Assembly: GCA_964396845.1 (NCBI GenBank)
Contig: CAYNGH010000031.1
Coordinates: forward strand, 1 to 26,206
Direction: 5' to 3'
Source of the DNA: CAYNGH01 sp964396845
Lineage (GTDB): Bacteria > Vulcanimicrobiota > JAJTBE01 > CAYNGH01
Length of the DNA: 26,206 nucleotides
The first letter of the stretch is position 1. Every line of letters begins with the position of its first letter. The notes beneath the pieces were generated by a model. It did not search any database, was not told where the DNA came from, and saw only the letters and a list, made by a program, of their open reading frames with translations. This document shows positions 13,891-21,950 of this stretch, piece after piece. The translations under genes were made by a program, and so were the position numbers.

Positions 13891-15456
13891 GTGAGAAATA
13901 TTCAGGATGTTCACAGGATTCACAAACCGGTGTTTCTTTTTATTGTACTTCTGGTGCTGTCCATGACATTGTGGGGCCTGTGGGAAAACCATCGCCGGGA
14001 TGCAACTTCACTCCGGGAGCCTTCTCCCACGGAAGAGATGTCAACTGCTCCTCCGGCAAAGGAAGGCTGGCGTGAACTGCCGGAACGTCATTATGACGAC
14101 GATGAGTTCATATTTGAGCTTAAAAACCGCCTTCTTCCAAAAGAGATTCGGGAAATTGAGAACCGGCACGATGGACTGGCCCGGGAGGAAAAATATCTTC
14201 TAAAGATGCTTCGGGAAAATCCCGACAATATGGAATATCTCTATTTGATGGCTTATAACCAGTTTGATCGGGAAAAATATGACAGTGCCAGGAGTCATTT
14301 CGAGAAGATACTGAAAATGGATCCCCGGCAGGAAAGGGCCACCGAAGGCCGGGTTTACTGCCACTATAAGAAAGAAGACTATGGGGCAGCCCGTCGCATG
14401 GCCAGAGAAGCCCTGGAAACCTATCCCGACAACCCCCGGCTTCTTCATATGCTGGCGGGAAGTTTCCTCTACGGATACCGGGATCCTCCCAGAGCTGTTA
14501 ATCTTTATCGGCGGGCCATCGAGCTGGATCCCGAAGATCCCCGGCTGTGGCTGGGACTGGCGGAAGCCTACGTGGAGATGAAAACCCCCGATGCCAGTCA
14601 GAAGGCCGTGGAAGTGATGGAAGAAACCATCAGGCGTTTTCCTGATTATCATATTGTTTATATTCTCCTGGCAGAGGAGCTTCACCTGATGGGACGCTAC
14701 CGGGAAGCCCTGAACCGGCTGGAGGAGGCCATCGCCAGGGATCCCCTCTATTACCGGGGTTATTCCATCATAGGAGAGATTTTCCGGGATCTTGGGAATT
14801 TCCCCGAGGCCCTGAAGTATTACCAAAGGGCGGAAAAAACCAACCCCCGATATGAAGCCCTCATATATATCAAACTGGGGAGGCTCCACCGGGAGATGGG
14901 GAATCGGGAAAAAGCCCGGGAATACTTCAGTCACGCTGTCAGCATCCACCGGGGGGAAAGGGACACAGGGCCAAATATCGAGGTAGCCACCGCCAGGGTG
15001 GAAACTGCCCTTCTCCTTATAGATCAGGGGGATCTTGACGAGGCAGAGAAAGAACTTGACCAGGGAGAAAAAGACTTCCCTCAATTGGAACAGTTAGGAT
15101 ACGGCCGGGCCATGCTTCACCTTGCAAGGGGGGAATTCGACACCGCAGAGTCAGTTCTTCTGGCCAGCCGACGGCCTGACTTAACGGAAAATTCCCTGGA
15201 AGAATGGGAGGTCCGATACGGCCTTGCCCGGATTGAAACCGCCCGGGGAAGGGAATCCCAGGCGCTGGCGGAACTTGTGAAAGCCATGGATCTCCTCCCC
15301 TCATTCCGGAAGATTCCCGTGGATCGAATGGCCCGGAAGGATCGTTACCTTTCGGGGATTACCCGGCTTGAGGGATACCGGGAAGTGAGGGAGCAGGTGG
15401 AGGAGCTTTATAAAAAGGCTGTGAAGGTGAAGCTCTCCAGAAGCTATGTGGACTGA
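13891..15456 (+). CDS. Membrane-anchored TPR protein
   Basis: The 521-residue protein has an N-terminal signal anchor (about 13-31) and a polar linker with Ser/Pro/Glu (36-60). A superhelix of tetratricopeptide repeats runs from about 95 to 500, for example YDSARSHFEKILKMDP, AVNLYRRAIELDPEDP, YREALNRLEEAIARDP and FPEALKYYQRAEKTNP. It probably projects into the periplasm as a scaffold. The start is GTG at 13891, with AGGGAG some 8-9 nt upstream; the preceding gene stops 4 nt before it. It abuts the TPR lipoprotein gene without any gap. The two TPR proteins share collinear segments, so they look like an old tandem duplication. No catalytic domain was seen. Confidence 0.87.
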   Translation: MRNIQDVHRIHKPVFLFIVLLVLSMTLWGLWENHRRDATSLREPSPTEEMSTAPPAKEGWRELPERHYDDDEFIFELKNRLLPKEIREIENRHDGLAREEKYLLKMLRENPDNMEYLYLMAYNQFDREKYDSARSHFEKILKMDPRQERATEGRVYCHYKKEDYGAARRMAREALETYPDNPRLLHMLAGSFLYGYRDPPRAVNLYRRAIELDPEDPRLWLGLAEAYVEMKTPDASQKAVEVMEETIRRFPDYHIVYILLAEELHLMGRYREALNRLEEAIARDPLYYRGYSIIGEIFRDLGNFPEALKYYQRAEKTNPRYEALIYIKLGRLHREMGNREKAREYFSHAVSIHRGERDTGPNIEVATARVETALLLIDQGDLDEAEKELDQGEKDFPQLEQLGYGRAMLHLARGEFDTAESVLLASRRPDLTENSLEEWEVRYGLARIETARGRESQALAELVKAMDLLPSFRKIPVDRMARKDRYLSGITRLEGYREVREQVEELYKKAVKVKLSRSYVD

Positions 15457-16944
15457 ATGATGATGGATATGCACGACAAGGCAGATTATAAGGGGATCCT
15501 GCCGGGACTGATCCTAAGATTGTTTATATTGGCAATGGCGGGAATATTTGTTTTTGGGCCGGGATGTTCGCCTCCCAGGCAGAATGTCCCCGAGGTTGCT
15601 CCTGATTCGACTCCTGGGTTGACCGAGGGGCAGATTCAGACTCCATCACCGATGAAGTCGCCCCCCCGCCGTCATGGCGAGGATGAAGAGATCCGTCTTG
15701 CCAAGCAGAAATATATCCCCCGGCATGTCTGGGATGTGGCGGGATCCCCCAGCCGAGTCAAGGAGATTGAATATCTCAGAAAGGCAGTGACAGATCATCC
15801 CCAGAATCCGGAGCCTGTTTTTCTTCTGGCTTTTGTATTGATGGAGGACGGCCAATTCGATGAAAGCAAGGAACTTTACAAGAAGGTTCTGAAGATGGAC
15901 AAATACCACCGTCTGGCCTGGGAGAATATAACCCGGCTTTTTCTTGAAACCGGCGAAACAAAAATGGCCAGGAACGCCGCCCGTAGCGGTCTGAATCGAC
16001 TCCCCGGCAATCCCCGGCTCACGAGAGTTCTGGGACAAATTTACCTGGAGGAAAAACAGTTTGAGTTTGCAGAAGAATGCTTCAGGCACGGCTTGGCGAA
16101 GAACCCTGATTCTCCCCATCTCATGACGGGGCTGGCAGAAGCCCTGCATCTGATCAATCCCGGCGACGAAGAAGCCCTGAAGATACTGGAAGACTGCACG
16201 GCTCAAAATCCCCGTTATCCCGATGCATATCTTCTTTACGGGGAGATTCTCTCGGATCTTGGCCGTTATGGCGAGGCAATAGATATTCTCCAGAGGGGAA
16301 TGGAGAAGGATTCCACATTTAACGATTTTTACCGCCTGGCAGGGGAGATATATTATAACCGGGGAGAGTTTGAAAAGGCTCTGGAGATGCTGGAAAAATC
16401 TCAAAACATGGCTTACCGTCCCGATGATCCCGATGAGGTGGCAATTCTTCTGGCCAGGGTTATGATCAGCCTTGACAAGCCCCAAAAAGCCGTTGAACTG
16501 TTGGATGGAGTTATTGACAAGGGAGAAGATGAATCCACAGGGGATGAAGCCCGGCTCTGGAAGGGCGTGGCTCTGGTCATGCAGAACAGAACCAAAGAAG
16601 CTCGGGAGATCCAGAAAGAAACCCGTGAGGACAAGATGTATGAGGCTCTGAATCTCTCCTGGTATCTTTCCGCCCGGATTGAACTTCAGGAAGGCAACCC
16701 CGAAGAAGCAGTGGAATACTTTGACAGGATGCTGGCAAGAAGGTATCATTGGGAGCTTCCTCATCCCCGGTTCCGCCTGATGATGGAATCGGCCCGGGCT
16801 TTGGCCATGGCAGGACAGATGAGCCAGGCTGAAGCCTTGTTGATAGAAACCCGGAAGAAGGCTACAAAGGATCAGAAAGAAGCCCTTGACCGGCTGATAA
16901 ATAACGATGCTCTGTTGAAGGGACTGAAAGAGGCTATTGAATGA
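15457..16944 (+). CDS. TPR-repeat lipoprotein (probable)
   Basis: The 495-residue protein has a hydrophobic segment (about 16-35) ending in FGPGC, giving a probable lipidation site at C37; the -3 Gly is unusual for a lipobox. A Pro/Ser/Thr-rich linker (38-65) follows, then about ten TPR units from about 95 to 480, including FDESKELYKKVLKMDK, YGEAIDILQRGMEKDS and FEKALEMLEKSQNM. The ATG directly abuts the stop of the upstream TPR gene and there is no good Shine-Dalgarno sequence, so translational coupling is likely. Several ATG codons cluster at the start (codons 1, 2, 3 and 5), so the exact start is uncertain by a few residues. Its last bases overlap the next gene (ATGA). Confidence 0.86.
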   Translation: MMMDMHDKADYKGILPGLILRLFILAMAGIFVFGPGCSPPRQNVPEVAPDSTPGLTEGQIQTPSPMKSPPRRHGEDEEIRLAKQKYIPRHVWDVAGSPSRVKEIEYLRKAVTDHPQNPEPVFLLAFVLMEDGQFDESKELYKKVLKMDKYHRLAWENITRLFLETGETKMARNAARSGLNRLPGNPRLTRVLGQIYLEEKQFEFAEECFRHGLAKNPDSPHLMTGLAEALHLINPGDEEALKILEDCTAQNPRYPDAYLLYGEILSDLGRYGEAIDILQRGMEKDSTFNDFYRLAGEIYYNRGEFEKALEMLEKSQNMAYRPDDPDEVAILLARVMISLDKPQKAVELLDGVIDKGEDESTGDEARLWKGVALVMQNRTKEAREIQKETREDKMYEALNLSWYLSARIELQEGNPEEAVEYFDRMLARRYHWELPHPRFRLMMESARALAMAGQMSQAEALLIETRKKATKDQKEALDRLINNDALLKGLKEAIE

Positions 16945-17552
16945 AATATTATCTGATTAGGATTCTCATGTTGTTTATCATAACAGGTGTGATTCTGTTG
17001 ATGGGGTTGCATGTCCCGGCAATGGCCGAGGAGAACGAGGGAAATTATATTGTGGTTCATGGCGGAAGTTATCTTCTGAGATTGTATGACAAAGATGGCG
17101 GGATGATAAAAGAATATCCCATCGGCATTGGCCAGGGAGGGCTGGGCAAAACCAAAACCGGGGATATGAAGACCCCCCTGGGAGAGTATCATATCACCTG
17201 GAAGGCTTCCCGCTTTGCCAAGACCGACGGCGGTTATTCCATAGCGGAGGGAGCTGCATTCTGCGGGCCCAACAGTAGCTTCACCACGGATCCGTCAGTG
17301 GGTTACAAGTCCGAATCTCTCTGGACCGACGGATACGGCGGGAAAGAAGCGGTGGTGATGTGCCTGGATTATCCCAATGCAAAGGATAAGGCCATGGGAT
17401 ATACAGGAGGATGCATCCAGATTCACGCAAGTTTGCTGGGGGGTATCGGACAGAAGGTTTCCCGGGGATGCGTCCGGATGAATCCTGCTGATGCCCGGGA
17501 TCTTTATCTCCGGGTCAATGTGGGGACAAAGGTCATAATCAAGGATAAATGA
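16941..17552 (+). CDS. Secreted L,D-transpeptidase (YkuD family)
   Basis: The 203-residue protein has a signal peptide (about 1-29, cleavage after AMA) and a single YkuD domain. The domain opens with YIVVHGGSYLLRLYD and has KTPLGEY (77-83). It has the catalytic histidine H162 in QIHAS and the nucleophile C177 in SRGCVRM, the canonical HxxxSxGCxR arrangement. A second cysteine, C158 (GGCIQ), lies close by. The family crosslinks peptidoglycan at diaminopimelate residues or anchors proteins to it. It overlaps the TPR lipoprotein gene by ATGA, with GAGG just upstream, and overlaps the next gene in the same way. With the fusion at 12843 the operon has two L,D-transpeptidase domains, suggesting different acceptors or regulation. 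Confidence 0.93.
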   Translation: MKYYLIRILMLFIITGVILLMGLHVPAMAEENEGNYIVVHGGSYLLRLYDKDGGMIKEYPIGIGQGGLGKTKTGDMKTPLGEYHITWKASRFAKTDGGYSIAEGAAFCGPNSSFTTDPSVGYKSESLWTDGYGGKEAVVMCLDYPNAKDKAMGYTGGCIQIHASLLGGIGQKVSRGCVRMNPADARDLYLRVNVGTKVIIKDK

Positions 17553-18055
17553 ATCAGGAACCCTCAGGCAAAACGATTCTCATTGACGGCTACAACCTGA
17601 TGTGGACCACCGCAACCCTCAACCCGGTGGCCCGGTTTGATTTCAATCACGCCAGGGATTTATTGATTCTCATGCTCCGGGCATATCAGGATCATTCTGG
17701 CGATGAGGTTATTCTTGTGCTGGACGGATACAAGGGGCGCAGTCCATATGCCCGGCGGGTTGAAAGGGAAGGCATCGGCATTGTGATAACCGGCAGGGGG
17801 ATGACTGCGGATCGATGGATTATGAGTGCCGTGGAAAGGCCGGGATTTGACGGCAGGGTTGTTTCTTCCGACAGGGAGATTGTGAACTTCTGCAGATCCC
17901 GGAATGTGCCGGTGACCTCGTCGGGAAGCTTTGAGAAAATTCTGATGGAATGCGTGGAAAAACGTCGGGATCTCTCGGATACGCTGAAGAGTCGCCGGGG
18001 GCACTTTCGGGGAAGGTTTAAGGGCCGGCGGGGAAGACCCCGGGGACGTCCATGA
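17549..18055 (+). CDS. NYN-domain (YacP-like) nuclease with Arg/Gly-rich tail
   Basis: The 168-residue protein matches the YacP/NYN family (PIN-like fold), to which the ribosome-associated endoribonuclease Rae1 belongs. Acidic residues expected around the active site are D13 in LIDGYN, D59 in LVLDGYKG, D88 in MTADRW and D108 in VVSSDREI. Residues 149-168 form a tail with repeated Arg-Gly and Lys/Arg steps (RGRF, KGRRGRPRGRP), like RNA-binding RGG segments. It overlaps the transpeptidase gene by ATGA and is the last gene before an 83-nt gap, so an RNA-processing enzyme is cotranscribed with envelope genes. Its link to cell-wall work is unclear. Confidence 0.88.
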   Translation: MNQEPSGKTILIDGYNLMWTTATLNPVARFDFNHARDLLILMLRAYQDHSGDEVILVLDGYKGRSPYARRVEREGIGIVITGRGMTADRWIMSAVERPGFDGRVVSSDREIVNFCRSRNVPVTSSGSFEKILMECVEKRRDLSDTLKSRRGHFRGRFKGRRGRPRGRP

Positions 18056-18138
18056 CGGGACAGGAATTATCAACAGCCCTGTAAAATATAACATTAGATA
18101 ATCAACCGCCGGTATGAGCCGGAATCGAGGAGGACATA

Positions 18139-20418
18139 ATGCCGTCAGTGGGAGTGAGGGAAATCCGGGTGGATGCCCTGGAAAAGGTGAAAGGGAGCTC
18201 GAAATACATCGATGACATAAACTACGGGGATCAGCTTCATTCAAAGATAGTCTATTCATCGATACCCCACGGGGAGATAGAATCCATCGATACCTCAGAT
18301 GCCCTGGAGGTGGACGGGGTGGTGGATGTCATCACCCACAGGGACGTGCCGGGGATAAACCGCTGTCACATAATCTTTGACGACTATCCCTTCTTTGCCG
18401 AGAATGAAGTCAAATTCGCCGGCCAGACAGTAGCTCTGGTGGTGGCGGAAACAAAAGAATCCGCGGAACGGGGACGGGATTTGGTGAAGGTGAATTATAA
18501 ACCCCGGCGGTATTCCCTTTCCATCGAAGACAGCCTTAAGCCTGATGCGCCGATGATATACGGCGACGACAACATCGTAAAGAGCTACCGGGTCATCAGG
18601 GGAGATGTGGATCCGGTCTTTGAAAACGCCCCGGTGATTGTCGAGAATCTTTACCGCACCGGCTATCAGGAACATGCCTACATCGAAACCCAGGGAGTCA
18701 TGGCAGTGCCCGGGCATGACGGCTCTATGACCATTTACGGCTCTATGCAGTGTCCCTTCTATGTTCATGAATCCACCGCAGACGTTCTGGGAGTCCCCCA
18801 CAGCAGGATTAGGATTGTCCAGACAGTCACTGGCGGTGGATTCGGCGGGAAGGAGGATGTCCCGTCCCTTCTGGCGGGAGCTGTGGCAGTGGCTGCCCGG
18901 AAGACAGGAAGGCCCGTGAAACTGATTCTCTCCCGGAGCGAGGACATCATCAGCATGTCCAAACGGCATCCTTCCCTGACCCGTTATCGCACTGCAACCG
19001 ACAAGGAAGGCAACATCCTGGCCATCGATGTTGATTATCATCTGGATGCGGGAGCATTTTCCACTTTAAGTCCCGTGGTTCTGTGGCGGGGAACCGTCCA
19101 TGCCCTGGGGCCGTATCGCTGTCCCAATGTCCGGGTCCGGGCCAGAGCCGTTGCCACCAACAAAGTCCCCTGTGGCGCATACCGGGGATTCGGCACTCCC
19201 CAGATTCTCTTTGCCCATGAAGCCCAGATGGATCTTATCGCAAAGAAAGTGGGCAAGGATCCCTTTGAACTTCGCCGGCAGAATGCTCTGAAACTGGGGG
19301 AGGAAACCATCACCGGCCAGAAATTAGGAGAATCCTTCGGACTGCCCCAGGTGATGGAACAGGCATATGAAAAATCCCGGTGGAAAGAACTACGGTCAAA
19401 ATATGGATTTGACAGGGGCGACGGCGATAAGCGGAAGGGCATCGGGGTTTCCACCATCATGTACGGAGTGGGCCTTGGAGCCGGAGGCAAAAACATCGCC
19501 AGGGCCGGGGCAAATGTTGAAGTCTTCAAGGACGGCTCCATCTCCTTGGCGGTGGGAACAACGGAAATGGGCCAGGGAATGAGAACAGTCCTGTCCCAAA
19601 TCTGCGCTGACGAAATGGGAGTGGAACTTGACCGGATATTTGCTTTGGAAACCGATACCACCAGAGTTCCCGACAGCGGGCCGACAGTGGCTTCCCGTTC
19701 CACAGTGATGTCCGGCAATGCCGTCATTGATGCCTGCAGAAAAATCAAACCCCGGATGGCAGAAGTTGCCGGAGAAATCCTCGATGCCAAGTTTGATGAG
19801 ATTGAATTTGGCGGGGGGAAGGCATATGTCCGCAGAATTCCCGACAGATCAATCCCCTTTGAAGAGTTAGTGGCACGATGCTGTGACCGTAAGGTTCATC
19901 TGGCGGCTCAGGGATGGTTTCAGGCCCCATATACCGACTTTGACGAATCCAACGGCCAGGGCTGGTCCTATTATACTTATACCTTCGCCTGCAATGTGGC
20001 GGAAGTGACCGTGGACATCAAAACCGGGGAGGTCACCGTGGATCGCCTCACCGCAGCCCATGACCTGGGCCGGGCCATTAATCCCCAGTTAGTTGAAGGC
20101 CAGATTGAAGGAGGCTCAATGCAGGGGATGGGCTATGGCATCTGCGAGGACATCCTTCACAACCCCGAAGGGCAAATCATCAATCATGGCTTTGGCACAT
20201 ACATCATCCCCACCGCCATGGATGTCCCGGAGATTCAACCTTTAATCATCGAGGAGGAATTCCCCCAGGGGCCTTTCGGGGCCAAGGGCTTCGGTGAACA
20301 GCCCCTCATGGGAGTAGCTCCCGCGGTGGCCGGCGCAATAGCCCATGCCACTGGGGTTCAGCCCCATCAGATTCCTGCAACCCCCGAGAGGATCATCAAA
20401 TGGATCCGGGGCAAATAG
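18139..20418 (+). CDS. Xanthine dehydrogenase-family molybdopterin-binding subunit
   Basis: The 759-residue protein is the large molybdenum cofactor-binding subunit of a molybdenum hydroxylase (xanthine dehydrogenase or aldehyde oxidoreductase family). It has the small N-terminal hammerhead domain, GGGFGGKED (232-240), PCGAYRGFGTPQ (344-355), TTEMGQGM (474-481) and GAKGFGE near the end, in which E720 is the catalytic base. These enzymes hydroxylate purines, aldehydes or aromatic N-heterocycles using water. The FAD and 2Fe-2S subunits are not next to it, so it needs partners from elsewhere. GAGGAGG (18127-18133) 5 nt before the ATG gives a strong start. It may share the upstream operon's transcript; no convincing terminator was seen in the 83-nt gap. 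The substrate cannot be stated from the sequence. Confidence 0.94.
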   Translation: MPSVGVREIRVDALEKVKGSSKYIDDINYGDQLHSKIVYSSIPHGEIESIDTSDALEVDGVVDVITHRDVPGINRCHIIFDDYPFFAENEVKFAGQTVALVVAETKESAERGRDLVKVNYKPRRYSLSIEDSLKPDAPMIYGDDNIVKSYRVIRGDVDPVFENAPVIVENLYRTGYQEHAYIETQGVMAVPGHDGSMTIYGSMQCPFYVHESTADVLGVPHSRIRIVQTVTGGGFGGKEDVPSLLAGAVAVAARKTGRPVKLILSRSEDIISMSKRHPSLTRYRTATDKEGNILAIDVDYHLDAGAFSTLSPVVLWRGTVHALGPYRCPNVRVRARAVATNKVPCGAYRGFGTPQILFAHEAQMDLIAKKVGKDPFELRRQNALKLGEETITGQKLGESFGLPQVMEQAYEKSRWKELRSKYGFDRGDGDKRKGIGVSTIMYGVGLGAGGKNIARAGANVEVFKDGSISLAVGTTEMGQGMRTVLSQICADEMGVELDRIFALETDTTRVPDSGPTVASRSTVMSGNAVIDACRKIKPRMAEVAGEILDAKFDEIEFGGGKAYVRRIPDRSIPFEELVARCCDRKVHLAAQGWFQAPYTDFDESNGQGWSYYTYTFACNVAEVTVDIKTGEVTVDRLTAAHDLGRAINPQLVEGQIEGGSMQGMGYGICEDILHNPEGQIINHGFGTYIIPTAMDVPEIQPLIIEEEFPQGPFGAKGFGEQPLMGVAPAVAGAIAHATGVQPHQIPATPERIIKWIRGK

Positions 20419-21938
20419 CAAAAAAAAACCGTCCCGGTTTCTCAAAGAAGAAAAATAAACGCCCTGCGGGGTCAACCATCGGCATACTTCTTTCGGTGAT
20501 CTTTCTTCTTCCGTTTTTTGTGCAGATACAGCCTCGGGGCCTTGGTGTTAAAACAGGGTTTCTGAATATATTTGCCGGGGATCCCCCCCATTACATGATC
20601 ATGGTTTCCAGCCTCCAGCAGGATGGGGATTTTTCTCTTGCCAACAACTATCATTCAGCCCGGGAAGGCTCCCTGGATGCGGGAAGGGTGTTTCGGGGCC
20701 GGCTTCTGGGACATCATACGGTGTTTGTGGATAGAGAAAGAAAAATACGGATTGAATGGGCCAGGGTCTTTCCGCCGGGAAGCCTGTTTTTTACCCTGTG
20801 GCAGTCGAAGGATCCCCGGGACAGGGCATTACGGCAGGAGTTCATCCAGCAGAGAATTGAATGGGCCAGAGATAAGTATCAAGCGGATATTCGAAACCTG
20901 CCGGAGATGCCGTATCATCCTCCGGGACTGCCCCTGCTGGCGGCGTTGGCCACATACCCCATAAAATCCAGCCCCTTGAGGGAACAGGGAGTGATCCTGT
21001 TTATTGCTCTTGTTTCCCTGGCCGGGGGAGTTTTCGCATACCTGGCCTGCCGGAGGATCTTCCCGGAAACAGCTCTCTTGGCTGTAGCAGTAACATATCT
21101 GGGGACTCCCCTGTGGCACTATTCTTTTAACTTCTTCCCGGAAGCCTGCCTGGGAGCCTTTGTATCCATCGCTTTTTATCTGATTCTGACAACTCTCAAT
21201 CTTGATGGCAATATGCCCGATAAAGTCAGCATCAAAAAAGAGAACCGGGATCTTTTGCTTGTCATCGTTGCTGGAATCATTGTGGGGATGGGTTTGACCA
21301 TGAAACTTCCCTTCGGGCTGGTGGCAATTTCCTTTGTTATTCTCCTTCTGATGTTTCGAAAAAACATCTCCCGGCCATGGATTGTTCTGGGACTTTTCAC
21401 AGTACCGGTAATCCTGTTTGTTGTTGGGCTGATGTGGTATAACCATGCCTCTTACGGCGGGCCACTGACCCTGGCTCAGGAAGGGGAAACAGGCAGGTTC
21501 AGCCTGAACCCCGGCAGGATCCTCCAGAATCTTGTCTTCATGGCATTCCATCCGCAACGGGGAATGATGCTCCTGTCGCCGATGCTGATTTTAATACCAT
21601 GGGGCCTGGTCTGCCTTCATAAAAAACATCCCCTGACAGTTAAAGCCCTGCTCCTGACTGCAGTACCCTACGGCCTTCTTTTTTCCCTGTATGCCCTTTG
21701 GGAAGGAGGTTACTGTTACGGGGTGAGGCACCTGGTTCCTCTTCTGCCATTAATGACCATACCTATGGGATGCCTTTTTGATGATATTGGATTGAAATTC
21801 AAGAATACCTGGAAGCCATACCTCCTGTCAGCACCGGTTCTATTTTCCCTGATTTCTGGTTTCATATCGGCGTTCTTTTTTTACCATATGTGGGATTATA
21901 CCCCATGGCAGGTTCTAAGAATAATATCGGGGATATAA
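20400..21938 (+). CDS. Polytopic membrane protein, GT-C/ArnT-like glycosyltransferase candidate
   Basis: The 512-residue protein has about 10-11 transmembrane helices after a very basic N terminus (KKNRPGFSKKKNKR). The first periplasmic loop contains GDPPHYMIM at about 60-68, followed by QDGDFSLANNY. An aspartate, then His-Tyr, after helix 1 is the layout of GT-C enzymes such as ArnT and PMT, which use a lipid-linked sugar donor. EMPYHPPGLPLLAALA resembles the conserved loop before helix 2-3 of that family. The assignment is by layout only; substrate and donor are unknown. It overlaps the hydroxylase gene by 19 bases in another frame, with GAGAGG upstream inside that gene. No gene on the same strand follows; a convergent gene stops 12 nt later. 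Confidence 0.75.
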   Translation: MDPGQIAKKNRPGFSKKKNKRPAGSTIGILLSVIFLLPFFVQIQPRGLGVKTGFLNIFAGDPPHYMIMVSSLQQDGDFSLANNYHSAREGSLDAGRVFRGRLLGHHTVFVDRERKIRIEWARVFPPGSLFFTLWQSKDPRDRALRQEFIQQRIEWARDKYQADIRNLPEMPYHPPGLPLLAALATYPIKSSPLREQGVILFIALVSLAGGVFAYLACRRIFPETALLAVAVTYLGTPLWHYSFNFFPEACLGAFVSIAFYLILTTLNLDGNMPDKVSIKKENRDLLLVIVAGIIVGMGLTMKLPFGLVAISFVILLLMFRKNISRPWIVLGLFTVPVILFVVGLMWYNHASYGGPLTLAQEGETGRFSLNPGRILQNLVFMAFHPQRGMMLLSPMLILIPWGLVCLHKKHPLTVKALLLTAVPYGLLFSLYALWEGGYCYGVRHLVPLLPLMTIPMGCLFDDIGLKFKNTWKPYLLSAPVLFSLISGFISAFFFYHMWDYTPWQVLRIISGI

Positions 21939-21950
21939 AACCAAAACAGT

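Noticed and set aside
14200..15084. Minus-strand open frame of 294 codons
   Set aside because: It is antisense to the anchored TPR protein and has no recognisable domain.
15646..16764. Long minus-strand open frame of 372 codons
   Set aside because: It is the antisense shadow of the TPR lipoprotein gene, whose TPR pattern and operon spacing are clear.
18056..18138. Terminator between the NYN gene and the hydroxylase gene
   Set aside because: Only weak pairings (ACAGG with CCTGT, CCGG with CCGG) without a T tract were found, so readthrough is as likely.
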